Source: Halomonas sp. A40-4 (GTDB lineage: Bacteria > Pseudomonadota > Gammaproteobacteria > Pseudomonadales > Halomonadaceae). Taken from it: DNA of 64,000 nucleotides. The stretch lies in contig NZ_CP065230.1 of the NCBI RefSeq assembly GCF_015767635.1, positions 2,852,001 through 2,916,000 on the forward strand, written 5' to 3'. Below the pieces are notes generated by a model, which was not told the origin of the DNA, did not search any database, and saw nothing but the letters and a program-made list of their open reading frames with translations. Position 1 is the stretch's first letter. Every line of letters begins with the position of its first letter. Of the stretch, positions 54,736 to 63,727 are shown piece by piece. The position numbers and the translations under genes are program-made.

Positions 54736-56088
54736 ATGGATATTCGCAACAAAGCCAACCGTATTCGGTTGCTCAATTTCTCTACGCCACAAATGCGCGC
54801 TTTCCATTTTTCGTGGTTTGCTTTCCATCTCTGCTTTTTTGGCTGGTTTGGCATTGCGCCGCTCATGGCGGTGGTACGTGAAGACCTAGCTCTCACCCAG
54901 ACCCAGATCGGTAACACCATCATCGCCTCGGTCACGATCACCGTCATTATCCGCCTGGTGATCGGCGTATTATGCGACCGCCTCGGGCCACGAAAGACCT
55001 ATTCCGGCTTGTTGCTGCTCGGCTCCATTCCGGTGATGGGCATCGGCCTGGCCGACAGCTTTGAAACCTTCCTGCTTGCGCGCCTGGCGATTGGGGCCAT
55101 CGGTGCGTCGTTTGTTATCACTCAATACCATACTTCCATCATGTTTGCGCCCAATGTCGTGGGTACCGCCAACGCCACCAGTGCGGGCTGGGGGAACCTG
55201 GGCGGCGGCACGACACAGATCGTCATGCCGTTGATATTTGCCGGTATGTTGATGCTTGGAGTTAACGAGGCGTTGGGCTGGCGGTTAGCCATGGTCGTGC
55301 CAGGCGTTGTGCTGTTCTTCACCGGCATTGCCTATTGGCTATTTACCCAGGATGCGCCCGATGGCAACTTTGACGAGCTGCGCGCTCGCGGCGAGCTACC
55401 GCCCGCCAGCGGCGAAAACGGCGCGCTACAAAGCTTTACCGTCGCGGCAAAAGATATTCGCGTGTGGGCGCTGTTCGTGGTGTATGGGATTTGTTTTGGC
55501 GTGGAACTGACGATCAATAACATCGCCGCCATCTACTTTTTCGATAATTTTGACCTGACACTTGCCACCGCTGGCCTGATTGCCGGCCTGTTTGGCTTGA
55601 TGAATATCTTTGCCCGTACGCTGGGCGGCATATTTTCTGACTTGTTTGCCAAACTGGGGGGCCTGAAGGGGCGCGTGCGCTGGTTACTGGTCGCTCTCAT
55701 TTGTGAAGGCATCGCCCTGATCGCTTTTTCACAAATGCATGTACTAAGCCTGGCGATCGGTATCATGCTGGTGTTCAGCCTGTTTGTGCAGATGGCCGAA
55801 GGTGCGACTTACGGGGTGGTACCCTTCATCAATAAAAAAGCCCTGGGCGCGGTGGCCGGTATTGTGGGCGCAGGCGGCAACGTTGGCGCCGTCTCTGCCG
55901 CCTTCCTGTTCCGCAGTGAAAGCCTGACCTATCAGCAAGGCCTCTTCTACCTGGGGTTAGCCGTCCTTGCCTTGGCCTCGTGCGTCCTGCTGGTACGCTT
56001 CTCCGATGCGCAAGAAGCCGAAGAGGCAGCCGCCTACCGAGAGGCGGTGGGCGACGATACCGGCGCGGGTGCCCTATCGTTACGCTAA
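54736..56088 (+). CDS. NarK/NasA-type nitrate transporter
   Basis: A 450-residue major-facilitator protein with twelve helices. It has the nitrate-nitrite porter signature GASFVITQYHTSIMFAPNVV (a nitrate signature motif) and GWGNLGGGTTQIVMPLIF. The start lies 15 bases after a GAACCCGTGAGG-type ribosome site. It imports nitrate or exchanges it for nitrite. The neighbouring nasR gene, 67 bases after the stop, implies assimilatory nitrate use; the reductases themselves are not in the window. Confidence 0.93.
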   Translation: MDIRNKANRIRLLNFSTPQMRAFHFSWFAFHLCFFGWFGIAPLMAVVREDLALTQTQIGNTIIASVTITVIIRLVIGVLCDRLGPRKTYSGLLLLGSIPVMGIGLADSFETFLLARLAIGAIGASFVITQYHTSIMFAPNVVGTANATSAGWGNLGGGTTQIVMPLIFAGMLMLGVNEALGWRLAMVVPGVVLFFTGIAYWLFTQDAPDGNFDELRARGELPPASGENGALQSFTVAAKDIRVWALFVVYGICFGVELTINNIAAIYFFDNFDLTLATAGLIAGLFGLMNIFARTLGGIFSDLFAKLGGLKGRVRWLLVALICEGIALIAFSQMHVLSLAIGIMLVFSLFVQMAEGATYGVVPFINKKALGAVAGIVGAGGNVGAVSAAFLFRSESLTYQQGLFYLGLAVLALASCVLLVRFSDAQEAEEAAAYREAVGDDTGAGALSLR

Positions 56089-56096
56089 ACGACGCC

Positions 56097-56126
56097 GATT
56101 GCGCACTTCCAGGGAAGTGCGCAATC
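56097..56126. other. Perfect 14-bp hairpin between nitrate transporter and nasR
   Basis: GATTGCGCACTTCC and GGAAGTGCGCAATC form a perfect stem around a two-base loop (or four after fraying). No T-run follows. It may be a Rho-independent-like stop, an RNA stabiliser, or an RNA regulatory element upstream of nasR. Confidence 0.75.
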
Positions 56127-56155
56127 AATGGCGGTGAGCACAAAGGAAACGCATT

Positions 56156-57418
56156 ATGTCTTCAGCTCAACAGCTTCTGTTAACCGCCAAACGCTGCGAT
56201 ATCGACAACCTGACCCATCTGGCGACAACCTGTGACATTGTGGGCGACATCAGCCACTTCATTCACATGCTGCAGCGTGAGCGGGGCGCGTCGACGGTTT
56301 TCCTGGTTTCCCAGGGCAGCCGCTTTAAAGAACGTCGCGCGACTTACCGCCAGCATAGCCAGGATGCCGAAGCACTGATGCGTCGTCGCCTCGAGGCATT
56401 AAGCAAGGAAGCGCGTCCCCAGGCGGCTGCGCGCCTGCTGCGCCGCATTGCCATGGTATGGGCAGCGCTGGATGAACTCAGCACGCTGCGCCACGCCATT
56501 GACACCTTTGCCATTACACCCGACGCGGCAACTCAGGCATTCAATCAATTGACCAGCGGGCTGCTGGCGATTGTCTTTGAAGCAGCCGACACGGCTGTCG
56601 ACCCTGACATCACCCGCGCCCTGGTCGCCATTTTCCATTTAATGCAAGGCAAAGAACTGGCGGGACAGGAACGCGCATGCGGCGCCTTTGGCTTTACCCA
56701 GGGGTATTTTGACGATGCCCATAGTGCATTGCTTGGCCAACTGATTGACGACCAGCAACGCTGCTTTGATACCTTTGAGGAATTCGCTTCTCCCGAAGCA
56801 CAGCAACATTGGCAAGCGGAGCTGTCGCCACGCACGCTCTCAGGCATCCATCAATTGCGCGATATTGCCCGCCAGCGGGCCTCGCATCCAGACACATCGG
56901 ATTCACTGGGTGAAACCTGGTATGAGCTCACCACGCTGCGCATCGACAGCATTAAAAACGTGGAAGATGCCTGCAACGCTCAGTTGACCGCCCTGTGCCA
57001 TAGCAAGATACAACAAGCCAATGTCGCGCTGGAAAAAGCCAAGACGGAGCCTTGCCGTAATTCGCCGGCGCCTTGCGAGCAACTGCTCGCCTTGAGCAAC
57101 GGTGAGCCACTGGGAGACTTGACCGCCAATGCGCTTAATTCGCCCCTGGGCCGATCATTGATCGAATTGACCCAGGCACAATCAAGCCGCTTACAGGGGC
57201 TTAGCGACGAGCTGGAAAATACGCGCAAGGCCCTTCGCGAACGCAAGCTGATCGAACGAGCGAAAGGCCTGATCATGGCCCACCAGGACATGACAGAAGA
57301 AGAAGCGTACCGGTTTCTGCGCACTACCTCGATGAATCAGAGCAAAAGCATGGCGGACATGGCGCAGTCGATTCTCGACCTATCCACCATGCTCAAGCGC
57401 AAAGAAGCCGGGCATTAA
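56156..57418 (+). CDS. nasR: Nitrate-responsive antiterminator NasR (NIT-ANTAR)
   Basis: A 420-residue RNA-binding regulator. The N-terminal NIT nitrate/nitrite sensor (about residues 30-290) has the LQRERGASTVFLVSQGSRF segment. A C-terminal ANTAR domain (about 350-415, RKLIERAKGLIMAHQDMTEEEAYRFLRTTSMNQSKSMADMAQ) follows, and contains the RAKGLIM...T..EAY..LR...M motif. NasR of Klebsiella binds a leader of the nas operon and prevents early termination. It is close to the nitrate transporter, whose leader may be one target, but no clear ANTAR two-hairpin plus terminator is visible there. Confidence 0.93.
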   Translation: MSSAQQLLLTAKRCDIDNLTHLATTCDIVGDISHFIHMLQRERGASTVFLVSQGSRFKERRATYRQHSQDAEALMRRRLEALSKEARPQAAARLLRRIAMVWAALDELSTLRHAIDTFAITPDAATQAFNQLTSGLLAIVFEAADTAVDPDITRALVAIFHLMQGKELAGQERACGAFGFTQGYFDDAHSALLGQLIDDQQRCFDTFEEFASPEAQQHWQAELSPRTLSGIHQLRDIARQRASHPDTSDSLGETWYELTTLRIDSIKNVEDACNAQLTALCHSKIQQANVALEKAKTEPCRNSPAPCEQLLALSNGEPLGDLTANALNSPLGRSLIELTQAQSSRLQGLSDELENTRKALRERKLIERAKGLIMAHQDMTEEEAYRFLRTTSMNQSKSMADMAQSILDLSTMLKRKEAGH

Positions 57419-57518
57419 CGCTTTCACCTTCTTCGTTCGCAGGCTTACGATTTGCACAACGGCGCTCAATTAGCCATGCTAGATAGGATGTTATGGTTAA
57501 TCGTCAGGAGCGCAAAGG

Positions 57519-58205
57519 ATGCATAGAAACGTCTTACTGATTACCGGTGCCTCCAGCGGAATTGGGGCTGCCACCGCCCGAGCAGCCGCCCGTGAAGGTT
57601 ACAAACTGGTGCTGGCCGCCCGCTCGACTGACAAGCTCACCGCGCTTGCCCAAGAGTTAGGACCAGAAAATGTGCTGACCTGCGAGCTGGATGTCACCCA
57701 GATGGACGAACAGCGCGCCATGGTCGACGAAGCATTGGAAACCTTTGGCAGGATTGATGCCGTTTTTGCCAACGCCGGTTGCGGTGGTTCGCCGGGCGGC
57801 TTCAGTGGTGCCGATCACGAGCGCTGGCAGGAAATGATCTTAACCAACGTATATGGCGTTGGCCTGACTCTCCAGGCATGCTTACCGGCACTCAAACGAA
57901 GCAAAGGCCACGTGCTGTTAACCGGCTCAGCCGCAGGCCGTGCGACCATTCCGGGTTCCATGTACAGCGCGACCAAGTGGGCCGTTACCGGCATCGGCTA
58001 TAACCTGCGCGAGGAGCTACGCGGTACCGGCATGCGGGTAACGCTGATTGAACCCGGCATGGTCGATACCCCCTTCTTTGACGAACCGCCCGAACATGCG
58101 CTGGAAGACCGCGATATTGCCAATGCCGTCATTTATGCGCTATCACAGCCTGCCCATGTCGACGTCAACGAAATCCTGATTCGCCCTACCCCGCCATTGG
58201 AATAA
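57519..58205 (+). CDS. Short-chain dehydrogenase/reductase
   Basis: A 228-residue classical SDR. Cofactor motif GASSGIG is near residue 10, NAG near 86, and the catalytic Ser and YSATK near 138 and 150. The ARS segment after beta-2 with Arg suggests NADP binding. The substrate is unknown; it resembles YdfG-like serine/3-hydroxy acid dehydrogenases. The start follows AGGAG. It is probably a single unit. Confidence 0.88.
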   Translation: MHRNVLLITGASSGIGAATARAAAREGYKLVLAARSTDKLTALAQELGPENVLTCELDVTQMDEQRAMVDEALETFGRIDAVFANAGCGGSPGGFSGADHERWQEMILTNVYGVGLTLQACLPALKRSKGHVLLTGSAAGRATIPGSMYSATKWAVTGIGYNLREELRGTGMRVTLIEPGMVDTPFFDEPPEHALEDRDIANAVIYALSQPAHVDVNEILIRPTPPLE

Positions 58206-58346
58206 TGTGTTTTGCCGATACCCTGCCTTGTAATTCATCGATACTGGCCGCATAACCCTTAATTAACAAGCGTGCTAATGATTCGTTCGACTCCCTTGCG
58301 TCGGCATCTCATTAGCCGCCCCATCTTCCGGCCTTATAGGTGATGC

Positions 58347-59339
58347 ATGAGCGCACTCGCGTCTACCGCGCTATCCGTACTGGACCTCGCCCCGATTCGT
58401 CAGGGGGGCAGCGCTGCCGAAACCTTTCAAGACAGCGTTTCGCTTGCCCAGCGCACCGAACAACTGGGTTATAAGCGTTACTGGCTGGCCGAGCACCACA
58501 ACATAGATGGCATCGCAAGCGCTGCGACAGCGGTACTGATCGGCCATATTGCCGGTCAGACCTCGCGTATTCGCGTGGGTAGCGGTGGGATCATGCTGCC
58601 CAACCACCCGCCACTGGTGGTGGCCGAGCAGTTTGGCACGCTGGAAACTCTTTATCCCGGGCGCATCGACCTGGGCCTTGGCCGTGCGCCGGGCTCGGAC
58701 GGCGCGACCATGCAGGCGATGCGCCGCCATCCCCACGCTGGCGTGGATGATTTCCCGGCCCAACTAAACGAGCTGCGGGGCTATCTGGGAGACCCTGCGC
58801 CTCACCAGCGGGTAAAAGCAGTACCCGGCCAGGGTACTCACGTGCCGATTTGGCTGCTCGGCTCCAGTGGCTTTAGTGCACAGTTAGCCGCCAAGCTTGG
58901 CCTGCCCTTTGCCTTCGCCGCGCAGTTTGCGCCAGGCTACCTGTTTGAAGCGCTGCGGCTTTACCGTGAGAACTTCCAGCCCTCGGAGCACCTGGATGCC
59001 CCCTACGCCACCGTCGGGTTGCCGGTCATTGCCGCGGAAAGCGACGCCATGGCGGAATACCTGGCAACCACGGCCCAGCAGAAATTTCTCAACCTGATCC
59101 GCGGCAAGCCAACGGTGTCGCTGCCTCCAGTGGAGCAGCTTGACTGGTCACCCATGGAGCGCGCCCAGGTCGAGCAGTTTCTGGGGGCAGCGATCATCGG
59201 TGGCCCCGACACGGTAAAAACCCAACTTGCCGACTTCCAGGAACGCACAGGGGCCAATGAGTTGATGATCAATAGTGATTTCTATGACCATCAGGATCGG
59301 TTAAGAAGTTATCAGATTGTTGCTGAAGCGGCACAATAA
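58347..59339 (+). CDS. LLM-class flavin-dependent oxidoreductase
   Basis: A 330-residue luciferase-like monooxygenase (YhbW-like). It has the group signature [12 protein letters not shown] at the start, RYWLAEHHN near residue 45 and [24 protein letters not shown] near residue 74. It uses reduced FMN and oxygen on a substrate that is not known. The start has AGGTGATGC upstream. An AGCGTGCTAA sequence at about 58270 resembles the palindromes near the HlyD gene, but only by one half. Confidence 0.88.
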   Translation: MSALASTALSVLDLAPIRQGGSAAETFQDSVSLAQRTEQLGYKRYWLAEHHNIDGIASAATAVLIGHIAGQTSRIRVGSGGIMLPNHPPLVVAEQFGTLETLYPGRIDLGLGRAPGSDGATMQAMRRHPHAGVDDFPAQLNELRGYLGDPAPHQRVKAVPGQGTHVPIWLLGSSGFSAQLAAKLGLPFAFAAQFAPGYLFEALRLYRENFQPSEHLDAPYATVGLPVIAAESDAMAEYLATTAQQKFLNLIRGKPTVSLPPVEQLDWSPMERAQVEQFLGAAIIGGPDTVKTQLADFQERTGANELMINSDFYDHQDRLRSYQIVAEAAQ

Positions 59340-59419
59340 CTGCCTACAATGGTCGGTAGCCTTGCATAGGGGCTGCTGATTTCAGCCGAGCTAACCCGAA
59401 GGATCAGGTACACAGAACC

Positions 59420-59914
59420 ATGTCTGCGCTCACTTACTCTCCAATGTCACACGCTGACTTCACGGCGTTCTGGCCAACCTTTCAACACATTGTGGCGGCC
59501 CAGGAAACCTATGCCATCGACCCGGATATATCCGCCGAAGATGCCTACCAACTGTGGTGTAAAGCCCCACAGGCAACGCTTGCGGTCAAGGATGAAACAG
59601 GCACACTTCTCGGTACCTACTATTTAAAAGCCAATGCGGCCGGGCCGGGTGATCATGTCTGCAACTGCGGTTATATGGTGGCCCCTGCCGCGCGTGGCAG
59701 AGGCGTCGCCCGGAGCATGTGCGAGCATTCACAGCAGTTCGCTCGCGAGCTGGGTTTCAGGGCCATGCAGTTCAACGCGGTTGTCTCTACGAATGAGGTG
59801 GCGGTCGCACTCTGGCAGCGCCTGGGGTTCGCCATTGTGGGCACGGTGCCTAACGCTTACCGTCATGCCCGTCTTGGCGAAGTCGATACCCACGTCATGC
59901 ATAAAACGCTTTAA
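59420..59914 (+). CDS. GNAT N-acetyltransferase
   Basis: A 164-residue single-domain GNAT. The acetyl-CoA loop is seen in YMVAPAARGRGVARSMCEH, and the C-terminal part carries FNAVVSTNEVAVALWQRLGF with the usual Leu/Gly pattern. The substrate is not known. It is followed by a GGDEF gene 114 bases later. Its codon use is like the chromosome, unlike the cassette GNAT at 134. Confidence 0.88.
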   Translation: MSALTYSPMSHADFTAFWPTFQHIVAAQETYAIDPDISAEDAYQLWCKAPQATLAVKDETGTLLGTYYLKANAAGPGDHVCNCGYMVAPAARGRGVARSMCEHSQQFARELGFRAMQFNAVVSTNEVAVALWQRLGFAIVGTVPNAYRHARLGEVDTHVMHKTL

Positions 59915-60028
59915 GCCTTCAACGTTAACGTCGCCCACGTCAAGCGCATTAATGTGGGTTGTCTATCGGCATCCTTCGTGGTTGGATAACAGTCGTTAGC
60001 TGACCTCACCCCCCGACGAGATGCCGGA

Positions 60029-61687
60029 ATGCCCTACGCCCCCCTGCGGCTAAACCAAATATCCCTGCGTACACGTTTTATGCTGCTGATTATTGGCTTG
60101 GTGTTTAGCACGACCATCCTGCTTGGCTGGGTCGCTGCTCGACAGTCAGCTGATCAACTGGAAGCCAACATCGGCGCCTCTACGGCAGAATCGGCCTATC
60201 AGATGGTCGATAAGCTGGACCGCAGCATGGATGCCCGCATTAAGGAAGTAAAGTTACTGCTGGGCATTGAAGCACTGACCGACGGTACCGATAACGATAC
60301 TCTTCGCTCTCAGTTGGAAACTCTTCAAGATAACTACAACGTGGTGTCATGGATTGGCTTTATTGACCCAGACGGCGTTGTACAAGCCGCAACCGGTGGT
60401 GTATTGGAAGGGACTTCCATTGCCCAGCGCCCGGTCTTTCAAAACGGCCGCGATGGTATGTGGATTGGCGATGTTCACGACGCCGTCTTGCTGTCGCAGC
60501 TATTGCCTAACCCGTATGGAAAAGCCATACAGTTTGTCGATATCGCCACCCCGGTCCATACCCAGGATGACACCTTGCTGGGGGTGCTGGCCGTTCACCT
60601 GAGCTGGGAATGGGCCGAGTACATTCAACGTGCGATGTTCTCGCCTGCGCAACAGCGCCAGGGCACCGAAATACTGTTACTCGCGGCCGATGGAACAGTG
60701 CTGCTCGGACCGGACGATATGCTGGGACAGCCTGTGCCGGGCCTATCCACCCTGCATTTACAGGCCAGCGCCAAGCCTTCATGGTCAATTGAGACATGGC
60801 CAGATGACCAGCGCTATGTGACGGGTGTAGCCCGCAGCCAGGGTTTCGAGGATTTCCCGGGGCTGGGATGGGTGGCTGTTAGCCGTCAGCCGATTGAGCA
60901 AGCATTTGCCCCCGTGGAAAGACTAAAACGTGTGATCATGGGCATAGGCGTGCTATTGGCCATCGTGTTTGCAGTGGTTGGCTGGTTTGTCGCGTCGCGG
61001 CTAACGACGCCTTTAACCCGTCTTTCTCACGCCGCAGACACTATCCACGATGCCAGCCAACCCACTAACGAGATTCCCCTGGAAACAGGTTCGCCGGAAC
61101 TGATGCGCCTCTCCACGTCAATGCGCAACATGGTCGGACGCTTGCTCGACCAAAACCGCACTATTCGCCGCCTTGAAGACATCGCTAATAGCGACCCGTT
61201 GACCGGGTTGCCGAACCGCGCCTTCCTTGATCGTTATCTTTCGCACGCCCTGCCCGAGGCCGAGCGCCAACAGCAAAGTATTGCGCTGGTATATATTGAC
61301 CTGGATGGCTTTAAAGACGTGAATGATGAGCTGGGTCACCATGCGGGCGACCTGCTGTTAATCGACATTGCCAATCGTCTGCAGGAAGTGCTCCGAGCCA
61401 GCGATGTCGTCGCTCGGTGGGGCGGTGACGAATTCGTCATGGCCTTGAAAGCCCCCGCGGACCAACTACCGACGCTCACCCAGGCGATAAGCGAGCGACT
61501 GCTTGCCTCCACTTCTCAACCAATATCGCTGCCCGAGCATCAAGCGGTGACCGTCAACTGCAGCCTGGGGGCCGCGTGGTGGCCAGAGCATAGCCATGAC
61601 ATAAAGGAAGTCATGCAGTTTGCCGACGCTGCCCTGTATGTTGCCAAGCAAGAGGGCAGGCATCGGCTGGTGATCCATCAGCCCTGA
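60029..61687 (+). CDS. Membrane diguanylate cyclase, Cache-HAMP-GGDEF
   Basis: A 552-residue sensor that makes cyclic di-GMP. Two membrane helices (about 15-35 and 295-320) frame a periplasmic Cache-type domain (about 50-290). A HAMP region (about 320-375) and a GGDEF domain (about 385-550) follow; RWGGDEFVMAL is the complete active-site motif near residue 463. The I-site RxxD is not clearly seen, so product inhibition is uncertain. Its 3' end overlaps the DUF1415 gene by ten bases on the other strand. The sensed signal is unknown. Confidence 0.93.
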   Translation: MPYAPLRLNQISLRTRFMLLIIGLVFSTTILLGWVAARQSADQLEANIGASTAESAYQMVDKLDRSMDARIKEVKLLLGIEALTDGTDNDTLRSQLETLQDNYNVVSWIGFIDPDGVVQAATGGVLEGTSIAQRPVFQNGRDGMWIGDVHDAVLLSQLLPNPYGKAIQFVDIATPVHTQDDTLLGVLAVHLSWEWAEYIQRAMFSPAQQRQGTEILLLAADGTVLLGPDDMLGQPVPGLSTLHLQASAKPSWSIETWPDDQRYVTGVARSQGFEDFPGLGWVAVSRQPIEQAFAPVERLKRVIMGIGVLLAIVFAVVGWFVASRLTTPLTRLSHAADTIHDASQPTNEIPLETGSPELMRLSTSMRNMVGRLLDQNRTIRRLEDIANSDPLTGLPNRAFLDRYLSHALPEAERQQQSIALVYIDLDGFKDVNDELGHHAGDLLLIDIANRLQEVLRASDVVARWGGDEFVMALKAPADQLPTLTQAISERLLASTSQPISLPEHQAVTVNCSLGAAWWPEHSHDIKEVMQFADAALYVAKQEGRHRLVIHQP

Positions 61688-62241
61688 TCATCGAGGCGGC
61701 AGCTGCGTTGCCACAATTGCTCCACGGCCTCAATGCCCATGCCGTTCAGCAGGGCCACATTACGCTCAGGTATCGCGTCGGTATCGCCATAAAACTCGAT
61801 CGCCTTTTCGACGCTCTCTTCACGCAGCAGATGCACCATCGGGTAGGGTGAGCGATTGGTATAGTTGGCGGCATCATCAGCACCCGCATCGTCAAAACAG
61901 TAATCCGGATGAAACGATGCGAGCTGATAGATGCCTTCATACCCCTGGTCAATCAGGATGCTTTCAGCGAGCTCAACAAAATCCAGATAATGATCAAAGC
62001 TTTTAAATAAGGTGGGAAATACCAACAGGGTGGTTTCTGTTTCCGGGTGTTCGTCTAGCCAATGCACCTCCACCATCAGCTCTTCCAGCGCCACTTCCAG
62101 CTTTTTTGAGCGCACAACTTCAACGCGAACCGCATCCCGCGCCAGCTCGCGGCTGGCAAACGGGCATATATCGTGAACCACAACAAAGCGGTTCACCCAG
62201 TTCAATGTCTGCGCGATGACCCTGTTATCTGCATCTTGCAT
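61678..62241 (-). CDS. DUF1415 family protein
   Basis: A 187-residue cytosolic protein matching DUF1415: NWVNRFVVVHDICPFA near the N-terminus, LLVFPTLFKSFDHYLDF in the middle and RSPYPMVHLLREESVEKAI near the C-terminus. The function is not known. An earlier ATG 14 codons upstream gives 201 residues; the ATG at 62241 is chosen for the GACAGG ribosome-site sequence. It converges on the GGDEF gene with a ten-base overlap. Confidence 0.85.
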   Translation of the reverse strand: MQDADNRVIAQTLNWVNRFVVVHDICPFASRELARDAVRVEVVRSKKLEVALEELMVEVHWLDEHPETETTLLVFPTLFKSFDHYLDFVELAESILIDQGYEGIYQLASFHPDYCFDDAGADDAANYTNRSPYPMVHLLREESVEKAIEFYGDTDAIPERNVALLNGMGIEAVEQLWQRSCRLDDQG

Positions 62242-62317
62242 GCCTGTCCCGTCCCCTTCGGTAATCTCGCCGATGCCTACCATCGCCGACAGCGCAACAG
62301 TTTACACGCCATACACA

Positions 62318-62986
62318 CTAGGCGTGTTCCTGATAGCGCTTGAGGGCCACCTGATAGGATTTATGGATATGGTCGTCCAGGAGTGCACGGGCAGCTTTAC
62401 TATCACGCTGTAAGGCAAGCTCCACCAGTTCGTGATGCTGTTCATCGAGTGTTTGCCTTACCGTCGGTATTTTGGGACCGAGGCGACGGTAGCGATCGAA
62501 CTGGTCGTGCAGCTGTTCGATAAAACGCAACAGCCAAACCGAGCCGCAGGGCGCCACAAGCGTGCGGTGAAACTGGCTGTGCAACACCTCCCACTCCTCG
62601 CCTTTTTCCAGCGATAAATCCGCGCGTTTCAGGCGATGGGCGGCGGCCAAAAGTTCGGCTTCCCATACGTCGTCACCGTGCTGAATGGCGCGTTCAAACG
62701 CCATGCCCTCAAGTTCCAGCCGCATATTGGCAATATCATCCAACTCGCTGCGCGATAATGTCGGTACTCTAAAGCCACGCTGATTTTCCTGAATCAACAG
62801 GCCATAGGCGGCCAGCTTGTTGAGCGCCTCGCGCAGCGGACTCAAACCAACGTGATAATGGTCCTTGAGCGCGTTGATCGCCAATTTTTCGCCCGCGGCA
62901 AAGCGTCCGCCAACTAAATCACGGCGTAGCGTCTCGTAAATGCGGCTGGATGCCGTACTGATAACCGGTTGAAGATGCTGGTTCAT
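62318..62986 (-). CDS. GntR-family regulator with FCD domain
   Basis: A 222-residue regulator. The winged-helix GntR domain covers residues 12-75 (RIYETLRRDLVGGRFAAGEK, LSPLREALNKLAAYGLL), and the FCD ligand domain (about 88-210) carries metal-ligand-like residues near LHSQFHRTLV and EQHHELVEL. The effector may be a carboxylic acid. It is divergent from the chromate-transporter genes, with a 162-base spacer that holds an AT-rich half-palindromic TTATACATAA (63068-63077), so it probably controls them and itself. Confidence 0.9.
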   Translation of the reverse strand: MNQHLQPVISTASSRIYETLRRDLVGGRFAAGEKLAINALKDHYHVGLSPLREALNKLAAYGLLIQENQRGFRVPTLSRSELDDIANMRLELEGMAFERAIQHGDDVWEAELLAAAHRLKRADLSLEKGEEWEVLHSQFHRTLVAPCGSVWLLRFIEQLHDQFDRYRRLGPKIPTVRQTLDEQHHELVELALQRDSKAARALLDDHIHKSYQVALKRYQEHA

Positions 62987-63067
62987 ATAAGATCCTTTTT
63001 CATCCTGACGCCCATGCCTTTAAACGCTGGAGTTGACGCCCTGGGAAGCCCTCGCTTATATTCTATT

Positions 63068-63077
63068 TTATACATAA
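63068..63077. promoter_or_regulatory. AT-rich operator-like site for the GntR regulator
   Basis: TTATACATAA, near-palindromic, sits in an AT-rich part of the divergent spacer between the GntR gene and the chromate transporter. GntR FCD regulators often bind TTGTATACAA-like sites. The match is only partial. Confidence 0.35.
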
Positions 63078-63148
63078 TAATCGATTTTTTAACTGACAAA
63101 CGATAAACAAGGGTCGACCATGCGTTGTTTCTCATCATTGACCTTGCG

Positions 63149-63727
63149 ATGTCATCGCCCATGACGTCGTCGGCATCCTGGCAACTGTTCTGGGCATTCT
63201 TGCGCGTTGGCCTATTGGGTTTCGGCGGTGGTCCCGCCATGATCCCATTGGTGCGAGCCGAAGTGGTCACCCGCCACCACTGGCTGACCGATGAAGAATT
63301 CGCCGATGTACTGGCGATCGGCAACACCCTACCCGGCCCTATCGCCACCAAGATGCCGGGCTACATCGGCTACCGGGTGAACGGTATCAGCGGCTGTATT
63401 GCCACTGTCGTCGCCATCATTCTCCCCATGATTGTTGCCATGATTGTCATGTTAGGCATTTTCAGCCGTTATCGCGATGTTGGCTGGATTCGCGGCATGG
63501 GTCAGGCCGTGGTGCCCGTGGTCATGATCATGATGGCACAACTGACGTGGGACTTTTTCGATAAATCAAAAGCGTCCCTGGGCTGGCTAGTCAGCATCGT
63601 GATGGCCATTACCTCTGGCGGACTTATTTATTGGCTCGGTGTTCATCCGGGCTGGGTGATTGGCGCTATTCTGCTGGCTGCCCTGCTACGCCCTAAAAGC
63701 AATAAAAAAGCGGAGAAGTCGGCATGA
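63149..63727 (+). CDS. Chromate transporter family protein, first half
   Basis: A 192-residue CHR-domain membrane protein with the family's GLLGFGGGPAMIPLVRAEVV and GNTLPGPIATKMPGYIG motifs. Short-chain CHR proteins come in pairs that act together, and here the next gene encodes the partner. No clear ribosome site is seen; the ATG at 63149 or the one at 63161 is likely. It overlaps the next gene by four bases (ATGA). Homologues export chromate or, in many cases, transport other oxyanions. Control by the divergent GntR gene is inferred. Confidence 0.88.
   Translation: MSSPMTSSASWQLFWAFLRVGLLGFGGGPAMIPLVRAEVVTRHHWLTDEEFADVLAIGNTLPGPIATKMPGYIGYRVNGISGCIATVVAIILPMIVAMIVMLGIFSRYRDVGWIRGMGQAVVPVVMIMMAQLTWDFFDKSKASLGWLVSIVMAITSGGLIYWLGVHPGWVIGAILLAALLRPKSNKKAEKSA

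Noticed and set aside
54436..54828. 130-codon minus-strand frame over the start of the nitrate transporter gene
   Set aside because: Overlaps the transporter and the patatin stop; no coding signal.
62983..63351. 122-codon minus-strand frame across the GntR-chromate spacer
   Set aside because: It crosses the divergent promoter region and reads antisense to the CHR gene.
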